NCBI GenBank assembly: GCA_011526095.1
Contig: WYBA01000166.1
Span: 1-64,000, forward strand
DNA length: 64,000 nucleotides
DNA from: Myxococcales bacterium
GTDB lineage: Bacteria; Myxococcota_A; Polyangia; Haliangiales; Haliangiaceae
Reading direction: 5' to 3'
Shown in pieces: positions 34,305-43,871 of the stretch (its first letter is position 1; the number at the start of each line of letters is the position of its first letter). Both the position numbers and the translations under genes were made by a program. The notes beneath the pieces are model-generated. The model was not told where the DNA came from. It saw only the letters and a list, made by a program, of their open reading frames with translations, and did no database searches.

Positions 34305-37030
34305 CCCGGCTGGGGCTCGCCGCGCTGGCCGTGGCGCTGGCGGCTCCCGCGCTCGGCGGCTGCCCGCGGTTCGCGGCCACCGGCGCGCGCGCGGCGGGCT
34401 CCCCGGCCGACGCGACCTTCGTCGAGGTCGACGGGATCGAGCTGCACTACCGCGAGCTGGGGCAGGGCGCCGACCGGCAGACGGTCGTGCTGATCCACGG
34501 CTTCGGCGCCTCGCTCGACACGTGGCGCGGTGTGCACGAGGTGCTCGCGCGCCACTTCCGCGTGATCGCGCTCGACCTCGTCGGGTTCGGGCTGTCCGGC
34601 CGGCCGGCTGGCGGCGACGAGATCTACGGCCCGGCCGCGCAGGCGGGGCGGGTGTGGCGCGCGCTCGACCGGCTCGGCGTCGGCGACGCCGCGCTGGTCG
34701 GGCACTCGTGGGGTAGCTCGGTCGTGCTGGCGATGGCGCTGGAGCAGCCGGCGCGGGTGCGGCGCGTCGCGCTGTACTCGGCCTACGTGTTCGAGGACCA
34801 GGTGCCCGGGTTCATGCGCTGGGCGCGCGTCGGCGGCGTCGGCGAGGCGCTGTTCGGCGCGTTCTGGCGCGAGCGGATCGAGGACCGCGTAGCGCTCGCG
34901 TACCACGACGAGCGCTACGCCACCCAGGCGCGCGTCGACCACGTCGAGCGCGAGCTGGGCCGCCCCGGCGGCGCGGCCGCCGCGCTGGCCGCGGCGCGCG
35001 GGCAGCGGTACGCGGCGGTGGAGCGGCGCTACGGCGAGATCGCGGCGCCCGTGCTGCTGGTGTGGGGCGACGACGATCAGGTGACGCCGCTGCGGTTCGG
35101 CCAGCGGCTCGCGGGCGAGCTGCCCGACGCGGAGCTGAACGTGTACCCGGCGTGCGGGCACGTCCCGATGGTGGAGGCGCGGCGGGCGACGACGCGAGAC
35201 GTGCTGGCGTTCCTGCGGCGGGACGTGGAAGGCTGGTCCTTCGACTCCGGGCTCGCTGGCGCTCGCCCTCCGCCCAGGACGAACGGAGAGGGAGGGGCCG
35301 ACGACGACGCGCTGACTCCGACTCCGACTCCGACTCCGTCTCCGACTCCGTCTCGGTCTCCGACTCCGACTCCGACTCCGTCTCCGACTCCGTCTCCGCG
35401 CCAGCTCGCCGTCGACGCCATCGACCCGGCCGACGTCCCCGCGCTCCCCGAGCGCCTCTCGCTCGCGCCCTCCACGCTGCCGCCCGTGCGCGCCGCCGCC
35501 GATCTCGCCGTCCTCGGCGCCGAGCTCGCCCCGCGCAAGTTCTCCGCGCCGCGCGACCGGCTCGCGATCGACCTGCACGGCGCGCTCCGCCTGCGCGGCG
35601 AGTCGCTCTACAACCTCGACCTCGACCGCGGCCTCGACCCGTCCGGGCAGCCGCTGTTCCCCGTCCCGCTCGACGGCGGCCAGCGGCTCGACGGCGGCGA
35701 CATGCGGCTGCGCACGGACCTCGCGCTCTATGCGCCCGGCACCGGCGTCGCGGTCAAGGTGCGCGCCGACATCCTGGACAACGTCGCGCTCGGCTCGACT
35801 CCGGACGTCGGCGGCGGCCGCGCGCCGACGCCCGCGGCGTCTCCCGGGCAGGTCTCACCCGACGGCGTGATCCGGATCGAGCGCGCCTGGGGCGAGGCGC
35901 TCACGCCGTTCGGCGTGCTCGCCGCCGGCCGCATGGGCGCGCACTGGGGCCTCGGCATCGCGGCGCACGGCGGCGACTGCGACGACTGCGACGGCGGCGA
36001 CGCCGCCGACCGCGTCGCGTTCGTCGTCCCGCTGCTCGGCAGCGTGTGGGCCGTCTCGTACGACTTCACGTGGAGCGGCCCGGTCACCGCGCGCAAGGAC
36101 GAGGCGCGCGCGATCGAGCTCGCGCCCGCCGACGACGTCTCGACCGTCACGTTCGCCTGGCTGTACACCCGCACGCCCGGCGCGCTCGTCCGCCGCGCCG
36201 CCGCCGGGCTCGCGACGCTCGAGGCCGGCGCGTTCGTCAGCCACCGCTGGCAGAACGACGACGTCCCCGCGGCGTACCTGCCGGTCGCGACGCCGGCGCC
36301 GGTCGACGATCCGATGTCGCTGATGGCGCGCGACTTCACCGCCACCACCGCCGGCGGCTGGCTGCGCATCGTCACCCCGCGGCTGCGGCTCGAGGCCGAG
36401 GCCGTGCTCGCGACCGCGCGCGTCGGCCAGCCGTCGCTCGTGCCCGGCGTCGAGCTGACGCAGGCCGCGACCTCGCGCCAGCTCGGGTTCGCGGTCGAGA
36501 CCGAGGCGCGCCTCGGCGGCGCGCGCGTCGGCGTCGACGCCGGCTTCGCCTCGGGCGACGACGCGCCCGGGTTCGGCGCGTTCCCCGCGCCGGGCGCCGC
36601 CGCGGCCCGGCCCGGCGACCTCGACGGCCCGCAGGCCGACCCGCCGGGCGACACCACCGTCGACAACTTCCGGTTCCACCCCGACTACCGCGTCGATCGC
36701 ATCCTGTTCCGCGAGATCATCGGCACGGTCACCGACGCGGCGTACCTGCGGCCGCACCTCACCGCGCGGCTGTTCGATCTCGGCCACGCCGGGCTCGACG
36801 CCTCGGTCGCGGTGATCGCGTCGTGGGCGATCGAGGCGACCTCGACCCCGTCGGGCGCGCGCGCGCTCGGCGTCGAGGTCGATCCCAGCCTCACCTACAC
36901 CTCGCGCGACGGGTTCCGCGCCGCGCTCGACTACGCGGTGCTCGCGCCGGGCGCCGCGTTCGACGGGACCGGCGGCGTGACCGCGGCGACCGCGCAGCTC
37001 GTCCGCCTGCGCCTGGGGTACGTGTTCTGA
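34301..37030 (+). CDS. Fusion: lipoprotein alpha/beta hydrolase - Pro/Thr/Ser linker - outer-membrane beta-barrel
   Basis: 909 residues in one frame from a GTG overlapping the upstream stop. Residues 1-310: lipoprotein signal (LGGC, Cys21) and an alpha/beta hydrolase with HGFGAS, GHSWGSS (Ser136), GDDDQVTP and CGHVP (His287). Residues 313-367 are translated from a decayed repeat (35236-35398): REP-derived DSGLAGARPPP, then (TP/SP)n from a hexamer satellite. Residues 368-909 resemble the deltaproteobacterial TIGR04551 outer-membrane family, with strands ending LRLGYVF. The barrel half has no signal peptide of its own, so export depends on the hydrolase signal. It looks like two genes joined by repeat insertion. 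A frameshift-free merger is what the sequence shows; protein processing is unknown. Confidence 0.75.
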   Translation: MTRLGLAALAVALAAPALGGCPRFAATGARAAGSPADATFVEVDGIELHYRELGQGADRQTVVLIHGFGASLDTWRGVHEVLARHFRVIALDLVGFGLSGRPAGGDEIYGPAAQAGRVWRALDRLGVGDAALVGHSWGSSVVLAMALEQPARVRRVALYSAYVFEDQVPGFMRWARVGGVGEALFGAFWRERIEDRVALAYHDERYATQARVDHVERELGRPGGAAAALAAARGQRYAAVERRYGEIAAPVLLVWGDDDQVTPLRFGQRLAGELPDAELNVYPACGHVPMVEARRATTRDVLAFLRRDVEGWSFDSGLAGARPPPRTNGEGGADDDALTPTPTPTPSPTPSRSPTPTPTPSPTPSPRQLAVDAIDPADVPALPERLSLAPSTLPPVRAAADLAVLGAELAPRKFSAPRDRLAIDLHGALRLRGESLYNLDLDRGLDPSGQPLFPVPLDGGQRLDGGDMRLRTDLALYAPGTGVAVKVRADILDNVALGSTPDVGGGRAPTPAASPGQVSPDGVIRIERAWGEALTPFGVLAAGRMGAHWGLGIAAHGGDCDDCDGGDAADRVAFVVPLLGSVWAVSYDFTWSGPVTARKDEARAIELAPADDVSTVTFAWLYTRTPGALVRRAAAGLATLEAGAFVSHRWQNDDVPAAYLPVATPAPVDDPMSLMARDFTATTAGGWLRIVTPRLRLEAEAVLATARVGQPSLVPGVELTQAATSRQLGFAVETEARLGGARVGVDAGFASGDDAPGFGAFPAPGAAAARPGDLDGPQADPPGDTTVDNFRFHPDYRVDRILFREIIGTVTDAAYLRPHLTARLFDLGHAGLDASVAVIASWAIEATSTPSGARALGVEVDPSLTYTSRDGFRAALDYAVLAPGAAFDGTGGVTAATAQLVRLRLGYVF
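35236..35398. repeat. Decayed REP-like arm plus (ACTCCG/TCTCCG)14 inside the fusion gene
   Basis: 35236-35286 (GTCCTTCGACTCCGGGCTCG...CCAGGACGAACGG) is a diverged left arm of the composite element. 35315-35398 is 14 hexamer units, mainly ACTCCG and TCTCCG with one TCTCGG. No right arm is visible. It is in frame and encodes Thr-Pro/Ser-Pro pairs. Confidence 0.8.
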
Positions 37031-37845
37031 TGCGCGCGACGCTCGTCATCCCGGCGCTGGCGGCGTTCGCTGCGTGCCAGGACAACGCCACCCCGCTCGA
37101 CGGCGCCGAGCTGCCGCCGCCGATCGCCTGCCTGCCGGACCGCGACGGCGTGCTCACCGCCGACGAGCTGCCGATCGCGCTCGACGGCACCGCCACCTAC
37201 CACGCCTCGCCCGCCGGCCAGACTCGCGCCGTCGACCTCGCCGGCGCCGACGAGGACGGCACCCGCGTCTGGGATCTCGACGCCGAGGACCCCGGCGACG
37301 AGCTGGTCGAGGTCGGCGCCACGGCGCTCGGCGCGCAGTGGTACGCCACCGCGTTCGCCGGCGGCGGGTTCGTGACGCCGCAGGGCCCGGGCATCGACGC
37401 GGTCTACCACCTCGACGACACCGGCCTGTGGCTGCACGGCCTGGCGTCCACCGCCGAGGAGCCCGCGGCCGACCGCACGCTGCTCGTCTACGACGCGCCG
37501 GTGCCGGTGCTGCGGCTGCCGCTGCGCGACGGCGACGCCTGGACCGCGACCGGCACCGTCTCCGGCGGCACGCTCGATGGCCTGCCGTACGTCGGCGCCG
37601 ACACGTACACGATCGCCGCCGACGGCGCCGGCCGGCTCGACCTGCCGTACGTCCGGTTCGCGCCGGTCTTGCGGGTCGAGACGCTCGTCGAGGTCGAGCC
37701 CGCCGCCGGCGGCGTGATGACCTCGCGCCGCCAGACCCTGTTCCTGTTCGAGTGCTTCGGCGAGGTCGCGCGCGCGGAGAGCCGCGCCGACGAGCCCGCC
37801 GAGGAGTTCACCACCGCCAGCTACCTGCGTCGGTTCGCGCTCTAG
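37030..37845 (+). CDS. Putative lipoprotein, paralogue of 33387-34304
   Basis: 271 residues. The ATG shares one base with the upstream stop (TGATG). Lipobox FAAC (Cys16). CLPDRDGVLTADELPIALDGTATYH aligns with CDPDLDGTITRAELPLAPGRTATF of the first lipoprotein of the operon, but the first calcium ligand position is Leu. It shares RVWDL, the YDxPVxVLxLPL stretch and the ending FECFGEVARAES...FTTASYLRRFAL. There is no Cys cluster. It completes an operon of two related lipoproteins around the hydrolase-barrel fusion, perhaps one outer-membrane assembly. Function unknown. Confidence 0.72.
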   Translation: MRATLVIPALAAFAACQDNATPLDGAELPPPIACLPDRDGVLTADELPIALDGTATYHASPAGQTRAVDLAGADEDGTRVWDLDAEDPGDELVEVGATALGAQWYATAFAGGGFVTPQGPGIDAVYHLDDTGLWLHGLASTAEEPAADRTLLVYDAPVPVLRLPLRDGDAWTATGTVSGGTLDGLPYVGADTYTIAADGAGRLDLPYVRFAPVLRVETLVEVEPAAGGVMTSRRQTLFLFECFGEVARAESRADEPAEEFTTASYLRRFAL

Positions 37846-37877
37846 CGCCACGACCGCCGCCACCGAGGAGACTGACC

Positions 37878-38183
37878 ATGCAGACCGAGACGATCTGGGA
37901 CCTGTGGAAGAAGGGCTTCACCGCGTGGGAGGGCGCGACCGCGTCCTACCTCGAGAAGGTGCTGGTCAACCCGTCGGTGCTCGGCCCCGCCGGCGCGATG
38001 CTGACCGCGGCGATGAAGACCAAGGCCGCCAGCGACAAGGCGATGAGCGCGTGGTGGGCGGCGTGGGGCCTGCCCAACCGCCGCGATCAGGAGCGCGCGC
38101 TGCACAAGCTCAACCAGATGGAGAGCCGGCTGCTCGATCTCGAGGAGAAGCTCGAGGACGAGCGCGACGCGCGCGTCAAGTAG
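37878..38183 (+). CDS. PhaE/phasin-like small protein of the second PHA locus
   Basis: 101 residues. ATG 37878 follows GAGGAG at a good distance. All helical: amphipathic [23 protein letters not shown], then [53 protein letters not shown]. The last part (LPxRxExx...LxxLExRLxxLEExL) resembles the C-terminal coiled coil of PhaE-type synthase subunits. With an acyl-CoA ligase and a phaC homologue downstream, a granule or synthase-partner role is likely. It is much shorter than full PhaE. Confidence 0.65.
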   Translation: MQTETIWDLWKKGFTAWEGATASYLEKVLVNPSVLGPAGAMLTAAMKTKAASDKAMSAWWAAWGLPNRRDQERALHKLNQMESRLLDLEEKLEDERDARVK

Positions 38184-38194
38184 CCGGGCGCCCC

Positions 38195-38240
<46 letters not shown>

Positions 38241-38244
38241 AGCC

Positions 38245-39867
38245 ATGGACGTCACCCCGCTGCTCACCGTCAGGCCGGCGCCGTACGCCGTGCTCGACCA
38301 GCCCGCCGATCAGGTCCGGTTCCGCGTCCGCGACGCGACCGGGGCGTGGCGCGCGGTGACGTTCGGCGAGCACGCCGACGCGCTGCGCGCCGTCGCCGCC
38401 TGGCTGATCGACGCGGGGATCGCCCCGGGCGATCGCTGCGCGATCTACGGCGACAGCTCGGTGGCGTGGGGCGCCGCCGCGCTCGGCGTCCAGGCCGCGG
38501 GCGCGGTGATGGTGCCGGTCTACCCGGCGTCGACGCCCGCGCAGCTCGCGCACGTCGTCGGCCACAGCGGCGCGCGCGTCGTGTTCGTGGCCGGCGCCGG
38601 GTGCAAGGCGCGGCTGGCCGAGGCGCGCGCGGCCGGGCTCGCGGTCGAGCACGTCGTCGACCTCGACGGCGCTGGCTGGGACGAGGCGCAGGCGCGCGGC
38701 GCCGCGCTCGATCGCGCCGCGCCCACCCTCGTCGACGACCGCCTCGCCGCGATCGACCTCGACGCGCCCGGGGTGATGCTCTACACCAGCGGCACCTCGG
38801 GCAACCCCAAGGGCGTGCCGCTGTCGCACCGCAACGTCGGCGTCAACGCCGCGGACTGGCTGCGCAGCAACGCGCCCCTGCTCGACCGCGGCTACCGCGA
38901 CCTCTTGTGGCTGCCGATGAGCCACATCTTCGGGTTCGGCGAGCTGTGCCTGGGCCACACGCTGGGCTGGGAGAGCTGGCTGGCGACGCCCGCGGACGTG
39001 ATGCAGCTGCTGCCCGAGGTCGCGCCGCACGTGTTCATGAGCGTGCCGGCGTACTGGGAGAAGCTGGCGCGCGCGGTGCTCGCCGAAGCCGGCGACGCCC
39101 CGGACGCCGCGGCCGCGCGGCGCGCCGCGCTCGCCCGGCTCACCGGCGGCCGGCTGCGGTTCTGCCTGTCCGGCGGCGCCGGGCTCAAGGTCGAGATCAA
39201 GCAGCTGCTGCGCGACGCCGGCGTGCTCGTGATCGAGGGCTACGGCCTGACCGAGACCTCGCCGACGCTGACGTTGAACCGGCCCGACGCCTACCGGTTC
39301 GACGCGGTCGGCAAGCCGCTGCCCTCGGTCGAGCTGCGGCTCGCCGACGACGGCGAGATCCTGGCGCGCGGGCCGAGCGTGTTCCGCGGCTACTACCGGG
39401 ACGACGCCGCGACGCGCGACGCGTTCACCGACGACGGCTGGTTCAAGACCGGCGACGTCGGGCGGTGGACCGAGGACGGCTTCCTCCAGATCGTCGACCG
39501 CAAGAAGGACATCCTGGTCACCGCCGGCGGCAAGAACGTCCCGCCGGTCAACGTCGAGGCGCGGTTCGCCGACGACCCGGCGATCGAGCGCTGCGTCGTC
39601 TACGGCGACGGCAAGCCGTTCCTCGTCGCCGCGGTGTGGGTCAGCCCGACGGTGCCGGCGGCCGAGCGCGAGGCGCGCGTCCGCGCCAGCGTCGACGCGG
39701 CGAACGCGGGCCTGGCGAAGTTCGAGACGATCAAGAAGTGGTGGATCTGCGACGAGCCGCTCTCGGTCGAGGCCGGCACGCTGACCTCGTCGCTCAAGCT
39801 GCGGCGCAAGGCGGTCTACGAGCGCCACCGCGCCCGGTTCGAGGCGCTGTACGAGGCGGCCCCGTGA
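38245..39867 (+). CDS. AMP-dependent acyl-CoA synthetase (long-chain type)
   Basis: 540 residues. ANL-superfamily motifs: [11 protein letters not shown] (P-loop), [61 protein letters not shown]. It activates a carboxylic acid to acyl-AMP and then acyl-CoA. The closest style is bacterial long-chain fatty-acid CoA ligase (FadD15-like), but the chain length is not readable. It is overlapped by a phaC homologue (GTGA), so it may feed hydroxyacyl or fatty acyl-CoA into PHA metabolism. Its ribosome site comes from a hexamer array. Confidence 0.9.
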   Translation: MDVTPLLTVRPAPYAVLDQPADQVRFRVRDATGAWRAVTFGEHADALRAVAAWLIDAGIAPGDRCAIYGDSSVAWGAAALGVQAAGAVMVPVYPASTPAQLAHVVGHSGARVVFVAGAGCKARLAEARAAGLAVEHVVDLDGAGWDEAQARGAALDRAAPTLVDDRLAAIDLDAPGVMLYTSGTSGNPKGVPLSHRNVGVNAADWLRSNAPLLDRGYRDLLWLPMSHIFGFGELCLGHTLGWESWLATPADVMQLLPEVAPHVFMSVPAYWEKLARAVLAEAGDAPDAAAARRAALARLTGGRLRFCLSGGAGLKVEIKQLLRDAGVLVIEGYGLTETSPTLTLNRPDAYRFDAVGKPLPSVELRLADDGEILARGPSVFRGYYRDDAATRDAFTDDGWFKTGDVGRWTEDGFLQIVDRKKDILVTAGGKNVPPVNVEARFADDPAIERCVVYGDGKPFLVAAVWVSPTVPAAEREARVRASVDAANAGLAKFETIKKWWICDEPLSVEAGTLTSSLKLRRKAVYERHRARFEALYEAAP

Positions 39868-40985
39868 GCAAGCTGTTCGACGGCCTCAAGAAGCTGGTCG
39901 ATCGCGCGGGCCGCGGCCTGCCGCCGGTCGGGCAGACGCCGCACGACGTCGTGTTCGCCGAGAACAAGTGGCGCCTGCTGCGGTTCCGCCCGCGCCCCGA
40001 CGTCGCCCGCCGGTTTCGCACGCCGATCCTGCTCGTCCCGTCGCTGATCAACCGCTGGTACATCCTCGACCTGCAGCCCGGGCGCAGCTTCGCCGAGTGG
40101 CTCGTCGCGCAGGGCCACGACGTCTACATCATCGACTGGGGCACGCCCGGCGCCGAGGACCGCTACCTCACGTTCGACGACGTGTGCGACCGCTATCTCG
40201 GGCGCGCGCTGCGCCAGGTCGCGCGGCGCAGCCCCGACGGCGTCGCCCACGTCCTCGGCTACTGCCTCGGCGGCACGCTCGCGACGATCCACGCCGCCGC
40301 GCGCCCCGAGCGCGTCGCCTCGCTGGTCGCGCTCGCCGCGCCGATCGACTTCCACGACGACGGCCTGCTGTCGGTGTGGACGCGCACACCGACGTTCGAC
40401 GTCGGCGCGATCGTCGACGCGTTCGGCAACGTGCCGTGGCCGCTGATGCAGGCGTCCTTCCACCTGCTCAAGCCGACGCTCAACCTCGCCAAGGTCGTCG
40501 CGCTCGTCGATCGCGCGTGGGACGACGAGTTCCTCGACGGGTTCCTCGCGACCGAGCGGTGGGGCAACGACAACGTGTCGTTCCCCGGCGAGTGCTACCG
40601 CCGCTACATCGAGGAGCTGTACCGCGGCAACGCGCTGGTCCGCGGCGCCTTCACGCTGTCGGCGCGGCCGGCCCGGCTCGACGCGATCGACTGCCCGGTG
40701 CTCGCGGTGACGTTCGGCCACGATCACATCGTGCCCCGCGCGAGCGCCGGGGCGCTGCTCGCCGGCGTGAGCTCGCCCGACCAGGCCGAGCTCCACCTCG
40801 CCGGCGGCCACGTCGGCGCGGTCGTGTCGCGCAAGGCCGCGCAGACGCTGTGGCCGCAGCTCTCCCGGTGGTGGGCGGCGCGCGACACCGACGAGGCGCG
40901 CGGGCTCGAGCCGCCGGACGGGGACGCCCCGGGCGTCGCCCACGCCGAGATGGCCACGGCCCCGGCGGCGGCGCCGGGCGCATAG
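39864..40985 (+). CDS. Second PHA synthase-type protein (PhaC class III-like)
   Basis: 373 residues from GTG 39864 overlapping the ligase stop. Same architecture as the first pha[33 protein letters not shown] with Cys134, Asp in TFGHDHIVP and His in [11 protein letters not shown]. The C-terminal 35 residues are Pro/Ala-rich. Being Cys-type, it should polymerise rather than simply hydrolyse. Having two synthases with different small helical partners suggests different monomers or conditions. Last gene of its operon. Confidence 0.85.
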   Translation: MSKLFDGLKKLVDRAGRGLPPVGQTPHDVVFAENKWRLLRFRPRPDVARRFRTPILLVPSLINRWYILDLQPGRSFAEWLVAQGHDVYIIDWGTPGAEDRYLTFDDVCDRYLGRALRQVARRSPDGVAHVLGYCLGGTLATIHAAARPERVASLVALAAPIDFHDDGLLSVWTRTPTFDVGAIVDAFGNVPWPLMQASFHLLKPTLNLAKVVALVDRAWDDEFLDGFLATERWGNDNVSFPGECYRRYIEELYRGNALVRGAFTLSARPARLDAIDCPVLAVTFGHDHIVPRASAGALLAGVSSPDQAELHLAGGHVGAVVSRKAAQTLWPQLSRWWAARDTDEARGLEPPDGDAPGVAHAEMATAPAAAPGA

Positions 40986-41142
40986 GTCCCTCCAGCACCG
41001 GCGCGGCGCGTGGTTGTGCACCGGCGGCGCGAACCGCGCCTTCCGCTTGTGCACACCGTGCTCGGTCCGCGCCGGGGGGCTGCCGGACCTCAGTTCTTCC
41101 GCACACATCGCGGTGGCACGCGGCCTGCTGTAGGCGGCGGCC

Positions 41143-42846
41143 ATGCAACACCTCATCTCCAGCCAGACCCGCGGTGCGCTGTTCTGCGCGCTCGCATCCT
41201 TCTCCCTGCTCGCCTCCTGCGCCGCGGAGGACGAGCCCGATCTCTCCGACGTCAGCGCCGAGCTCGGCAACGGGCTGATCGACACCAGCAACACACCGCA
41301 GGCCAACGCCGTCGTCGGATGGGGAGGCTGCACCGGCGTGCTGATCTCCCCGCAGCACATCCTGACGTCCGCGCACTGCGGGTTCATCAACCCCGTGGAG
41401 CCGGGCCTCGACGCCCAGGGCACCGGCGAGTGGTACTTCGCGATCCCCGGCGCCCGGGCGCAGGCCGGCATGACCTCGGGGCGCAAGCGCCTCGACGGCA
41501 GCGTGACGCTCGAGGTCGGCTACGATCGCCCCGGGGCGGACCTCCGGAACGTCGCCGTCGCGAACGCATCCGCGTGCCGGTCGACGTGCGCCGCCGACGA
41601 GGCCTGCAAGGCGTACACGTACATCGCCGGCAACAGCCGCTGCTACCTCAAGAGCCCGGGGAGCTGGCGGCCGGTGACGTTCGGTCCGGACAGCGACAAC
41701 GCCTTCACGACGCACGTGCTCGCGATGGCGCTGCCCGGCCGCGAGGACTTCCTCATCGCGAAGCTGACCGAGCCGGTCCCGGCGAACGTCGCGACGCCGA
41801 TCCCGCCCCTGCTCTCCGTCCCGGGCAACGATCCGCTCGCCTTCTTCGGCGACGACTGGATCAAGATGGTCGGCTACGGGGCCTACTACGACGAGACCGG
41901 GCGAGAGGTCGGCGGAGACGGACGCCGTCGCGTCGGCTGGGCCAAGATGACCGAGTACCCGTACCGCAGCTTCGGCGTGCTCCAGCCCAACATGTTCCTC
42001 CTCGCCGAGGGCTACGACTGCGCGACCGTGCTGCCGGGCGACTCGGGCAGCCCGGCGCTGTGGACGGATCCCGAGGGGCGCACCTACGTCGTCGGCATCG
42101 CGCAGGGGTCGCAGGCGTGCGGCGGTCGCTACCTGGCGACGTTCGGCGTCGGGGGCACCGCCTCGGACGGCACCCCGAAGCCCAACCTCGGCGCGTACCT
42201 CGGGCAGCAGCTCGCCGTCACCGGCGTCGACTTCGTCCGCGACGCGAGGATGCCGTCGAGCACGTTCGCGCGGATCGCGGCGTGCGACGACGGCCGCATG
42301 CTCGGCATGACCAGCGGCGGGCGACTCCACCAGTGGGTGCCCGGCGCGACCAGCTGGGCCGTGGTCGCCGAGCTCGGCGCGGGCGTCAAGGATCTCGACT
42401 GCCACGCCAACGCGCCGATCTTCCTCGACGCGTCGAACCGCGTGCGCCGCCGGCTCTCGACCACGACCCAGACGATCGGCACCGCGCCGTCGAACGCGAC
42501 GGATCTGGCCTACGCCGGCGGCAACCTCTGGGTCCGCCGGTCGGACTCCCGCGCGTACGAGCTGGTCAGCGGCACCTGGCGGAACCGGACGCACGGCGGC
42601 ACGGAGATCGAGCGGACCGCGCAGCACCTGCTCACCGCGGCGGCGTGGAGCACGAACCCCGGCCGTCACTTCCTCTACCTCCGCGACCTGGCGAAGCTGT
42701 CCAGCTTCATCACCCTCGGGGCGTATGACGCGACCGACTTCGACATGCACCACCCCGCGACCTCGACGGAGCCCGTGTTCTACCGGCAGCTCGGCGCTGG
42801 CATCGACCGTGGCGTGCTGATCCGCGGCAACGCGCCGGTGCGCTGA
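41143..42846 (+). CDS. Lipoprotein trypsin-like protease with PAN domain inserted between catalytic His and Asp
   Basis: 567 residues. Lipoprotein signal (LLASC, Cys26). The trypsin fold has His78 in LTSAHC, Asp202 in EDFLIAKL and Ser301 in LPGDSGSPALW. Between His and Asp lies a PAN_4/apple-type module (about 125-175) with Cys145, 149, 155 and 167 (CRSTCAADEACKAYTY...CYLK). Residues about 360-567 form a repeated beta-structure reminiscent of tectonin/propeller modules (DGRMLGMTSGGRLHQWV..., GGNLWVRRSDSRAYEL). Likely an outer-surface endopeptidase whose PAN and propeller parts bind glycans or proteins, in keeping with a predatory lifestyle (inference). Followed by a hairpin terminator. The 157 bases upstream hold no gene I can see. 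Confidence 0.85.
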   Translation: MQHLISSQTRGALFCALASFSLLASCAAEDEPDLSDVSAELGNGLIDTSNTPQANAVVGWGGCTGVLISPQHILTSAHCGFINPVEPGLDAQGTGEWYFAIPGARAQAGMTSGRKRLDGSVTLEVGYDRPGADLRNVAVANASACRSTCAADEACKAYTYIAGNSRCYLKSPGSWRPVTFGPDSDNAFTTHVLAMALPGREDFLIAKLTEPVPANVATPIPPLLSVPGNDPLAFFGDDWIKMVGYGAYYDETGREVGGDGRRRVGWAKMTEYPYRSFGVLQPNMFLLAEGYDCATVLPGDSGSPALWTDPEGRTYVVGIAQGSQACGGRYLATFGVGGTASDGTPKPNLGAYLGQQLAVTGVDFVRDARMPSSTFARIAACDDGRMLGMTSGGRLHQWVPGATSWAVVAELGAGVKDLDCHANAPIFLDASNRVRRRLSTTTQTIGTAPSNATDLAYAGGNLWVRRSDSRAYELVSGTWRNRTHGGTEIERTAQHLLTAAAWSTNPGRHFLYLRDLAKLSSFITLGAYDATDFDMHHPATSTEPVFYRQLGAGIDRGVLIRGNAPVR

Positions 42847-42866
42847 GCACCCGGCGTCCTCTCGAT

Positions 42867-42896
42867 GGAGCCCGTGGTCCGGAGATCACGGGCTCC
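42867..42896 (+). terminator. Hairpin terminator after the protease gene
   Basis: GGAGCCCGTG (42867-42876) pairs perfectly with CACGGGCTCC (42887-42896) around a 10-base loop, 21 bases after the stop. Only a short TTT follows (after GCGCGCG), so efficiency is uncertain. Confidence 0.55.
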
Positions 42897-43031
42897 GCGC
42901 GCGTTTCGGCGTGGCGCCTGGCGCCCCTGCCGTCGGTCCGGATGGACCCGCCGCCGGCCCGCGCGCCGAAATGCCCCGCAGCCCGGCGGCCCCGCCGGGC
43001 GTATAGTCCTCCCACACACGGGAGGCATCCC

Positions 43032-43733
43032 ATGCAGCGCAGTCCACGCAGCGTCGAGGCGATCGTGGAGCAGCAGGTGCAGCGGTGGAACCAGGAGCGC
43101 GCGCGCGGCGCGCCGCCGCGGCCCAGGCCGGTGATCCTGGTGTCGCGCCAGTTCGGCGCGCGCGGCTCGGAGATCGCGCGGCAGGTCGCGGAGCGGCTGG
43201 GCTTCGCGTTCTGGGACCAGGAGCTGCTGCACGAGATCGCGCGGCACGCCCACGTCTCGGACCAGCTCGTCGCGGCGTTCGACGAGCACCATCAGGTCCC
43301 GCTCGCCGAGACCGTGCGCTCGATGATGCACAGCGGGCCGCTCGGCTCGTCGGAGTACTTCACCGCGCTGACGCGGGCGGTCCGGTCGATCGCCGCGGGC
43401 GGCAGCGCCGTGCTCGTCGGGCGCGGCGCGCAGTTCCTGCTCGACCCGTCGGCCGCGCTGCGCGTGCGCGCGGTCGCGACGGTCGAGGCGCGCGCGCGCG
43501 GGCTGTGCGAGCGCAACCGCTGGAGCGACGCCGAGGCGCGGGCGCGGATCGCCGAGGTCGACGCCGATCGCCGGGCGTTCGCGCGCGACTACTACGACCG
43601 CGACGTCGACGACCCGACCGCCTACGATCTGATGATCAACACCGCGCACGTCCCGCTCGATCGCGCGGCGCAACTCGTGATCGCCGCGTACGAGGCGCGG
43701 TTCGGCGAGGTGCGCGCGCTGCTCACGGCCTGA
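43032..43733 (+). CDS. Cytidylate-kinase-like family protein
   Basis: 233 residues. ATG 43032 has GGGAGG six bases upstream. PVILVSRQFGARGSEIARQVAERLGFAFWDQELLHEIARHAHVS is the N-terminal signature of the cytidylate kinase-2 family; GSAVLVGRGAQFLLD, RVRAVATVEAR and YYDRDVDDPTAYDLMINTAHVPLDRAAQLV follow. These proteins have a P-loop-kinase fold in which the Walker loop is altered (SRQFGARGSE), so nucleotide kinase activity is uncertain. It stands alone between the terminator of the protease gene and the porin gene. Confidence 0.82.
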   Translation: MQRSPRSVEAIVEQQVQRWNQERARGAPPRPRPVILVSRQFGARGSEIARQVAERLGFAFWDQELLHEIARHAHVSDQLVAAFDEHHQVPLAETVRSMMHSGPLGSSEYFTALTRAVRSIAAGGSAVLVGRGAQFLLDPSAALRVRAVATVEARARGLCERNRWSDAEARARIAEVDADRRAFARDYYDRDVDDPTAYDLMINTAHVPLDRAAQLVIAAYEARFGEVRALLTA

Positions 43734-43871
43734 GAGGCGAGGGTCCGCCCGAGCCGACTGCGATCTCGCAAGGAAGGCCGTTCGCGACGCGAGCGGCGTT
43801 CATGACGCGCGCTGTCGACGGTTCCAGCGACGAAACGAGCCGGAAAAGTGGCCATGCCTACGATGCCGGCC

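Noticed and set aside
35400..37030. Independent barrel gene starting inside the fusion frame
   Set aside because: No start with a signal peptide or ribosome site was found after the linker, so a separate exported barrel is not supported.
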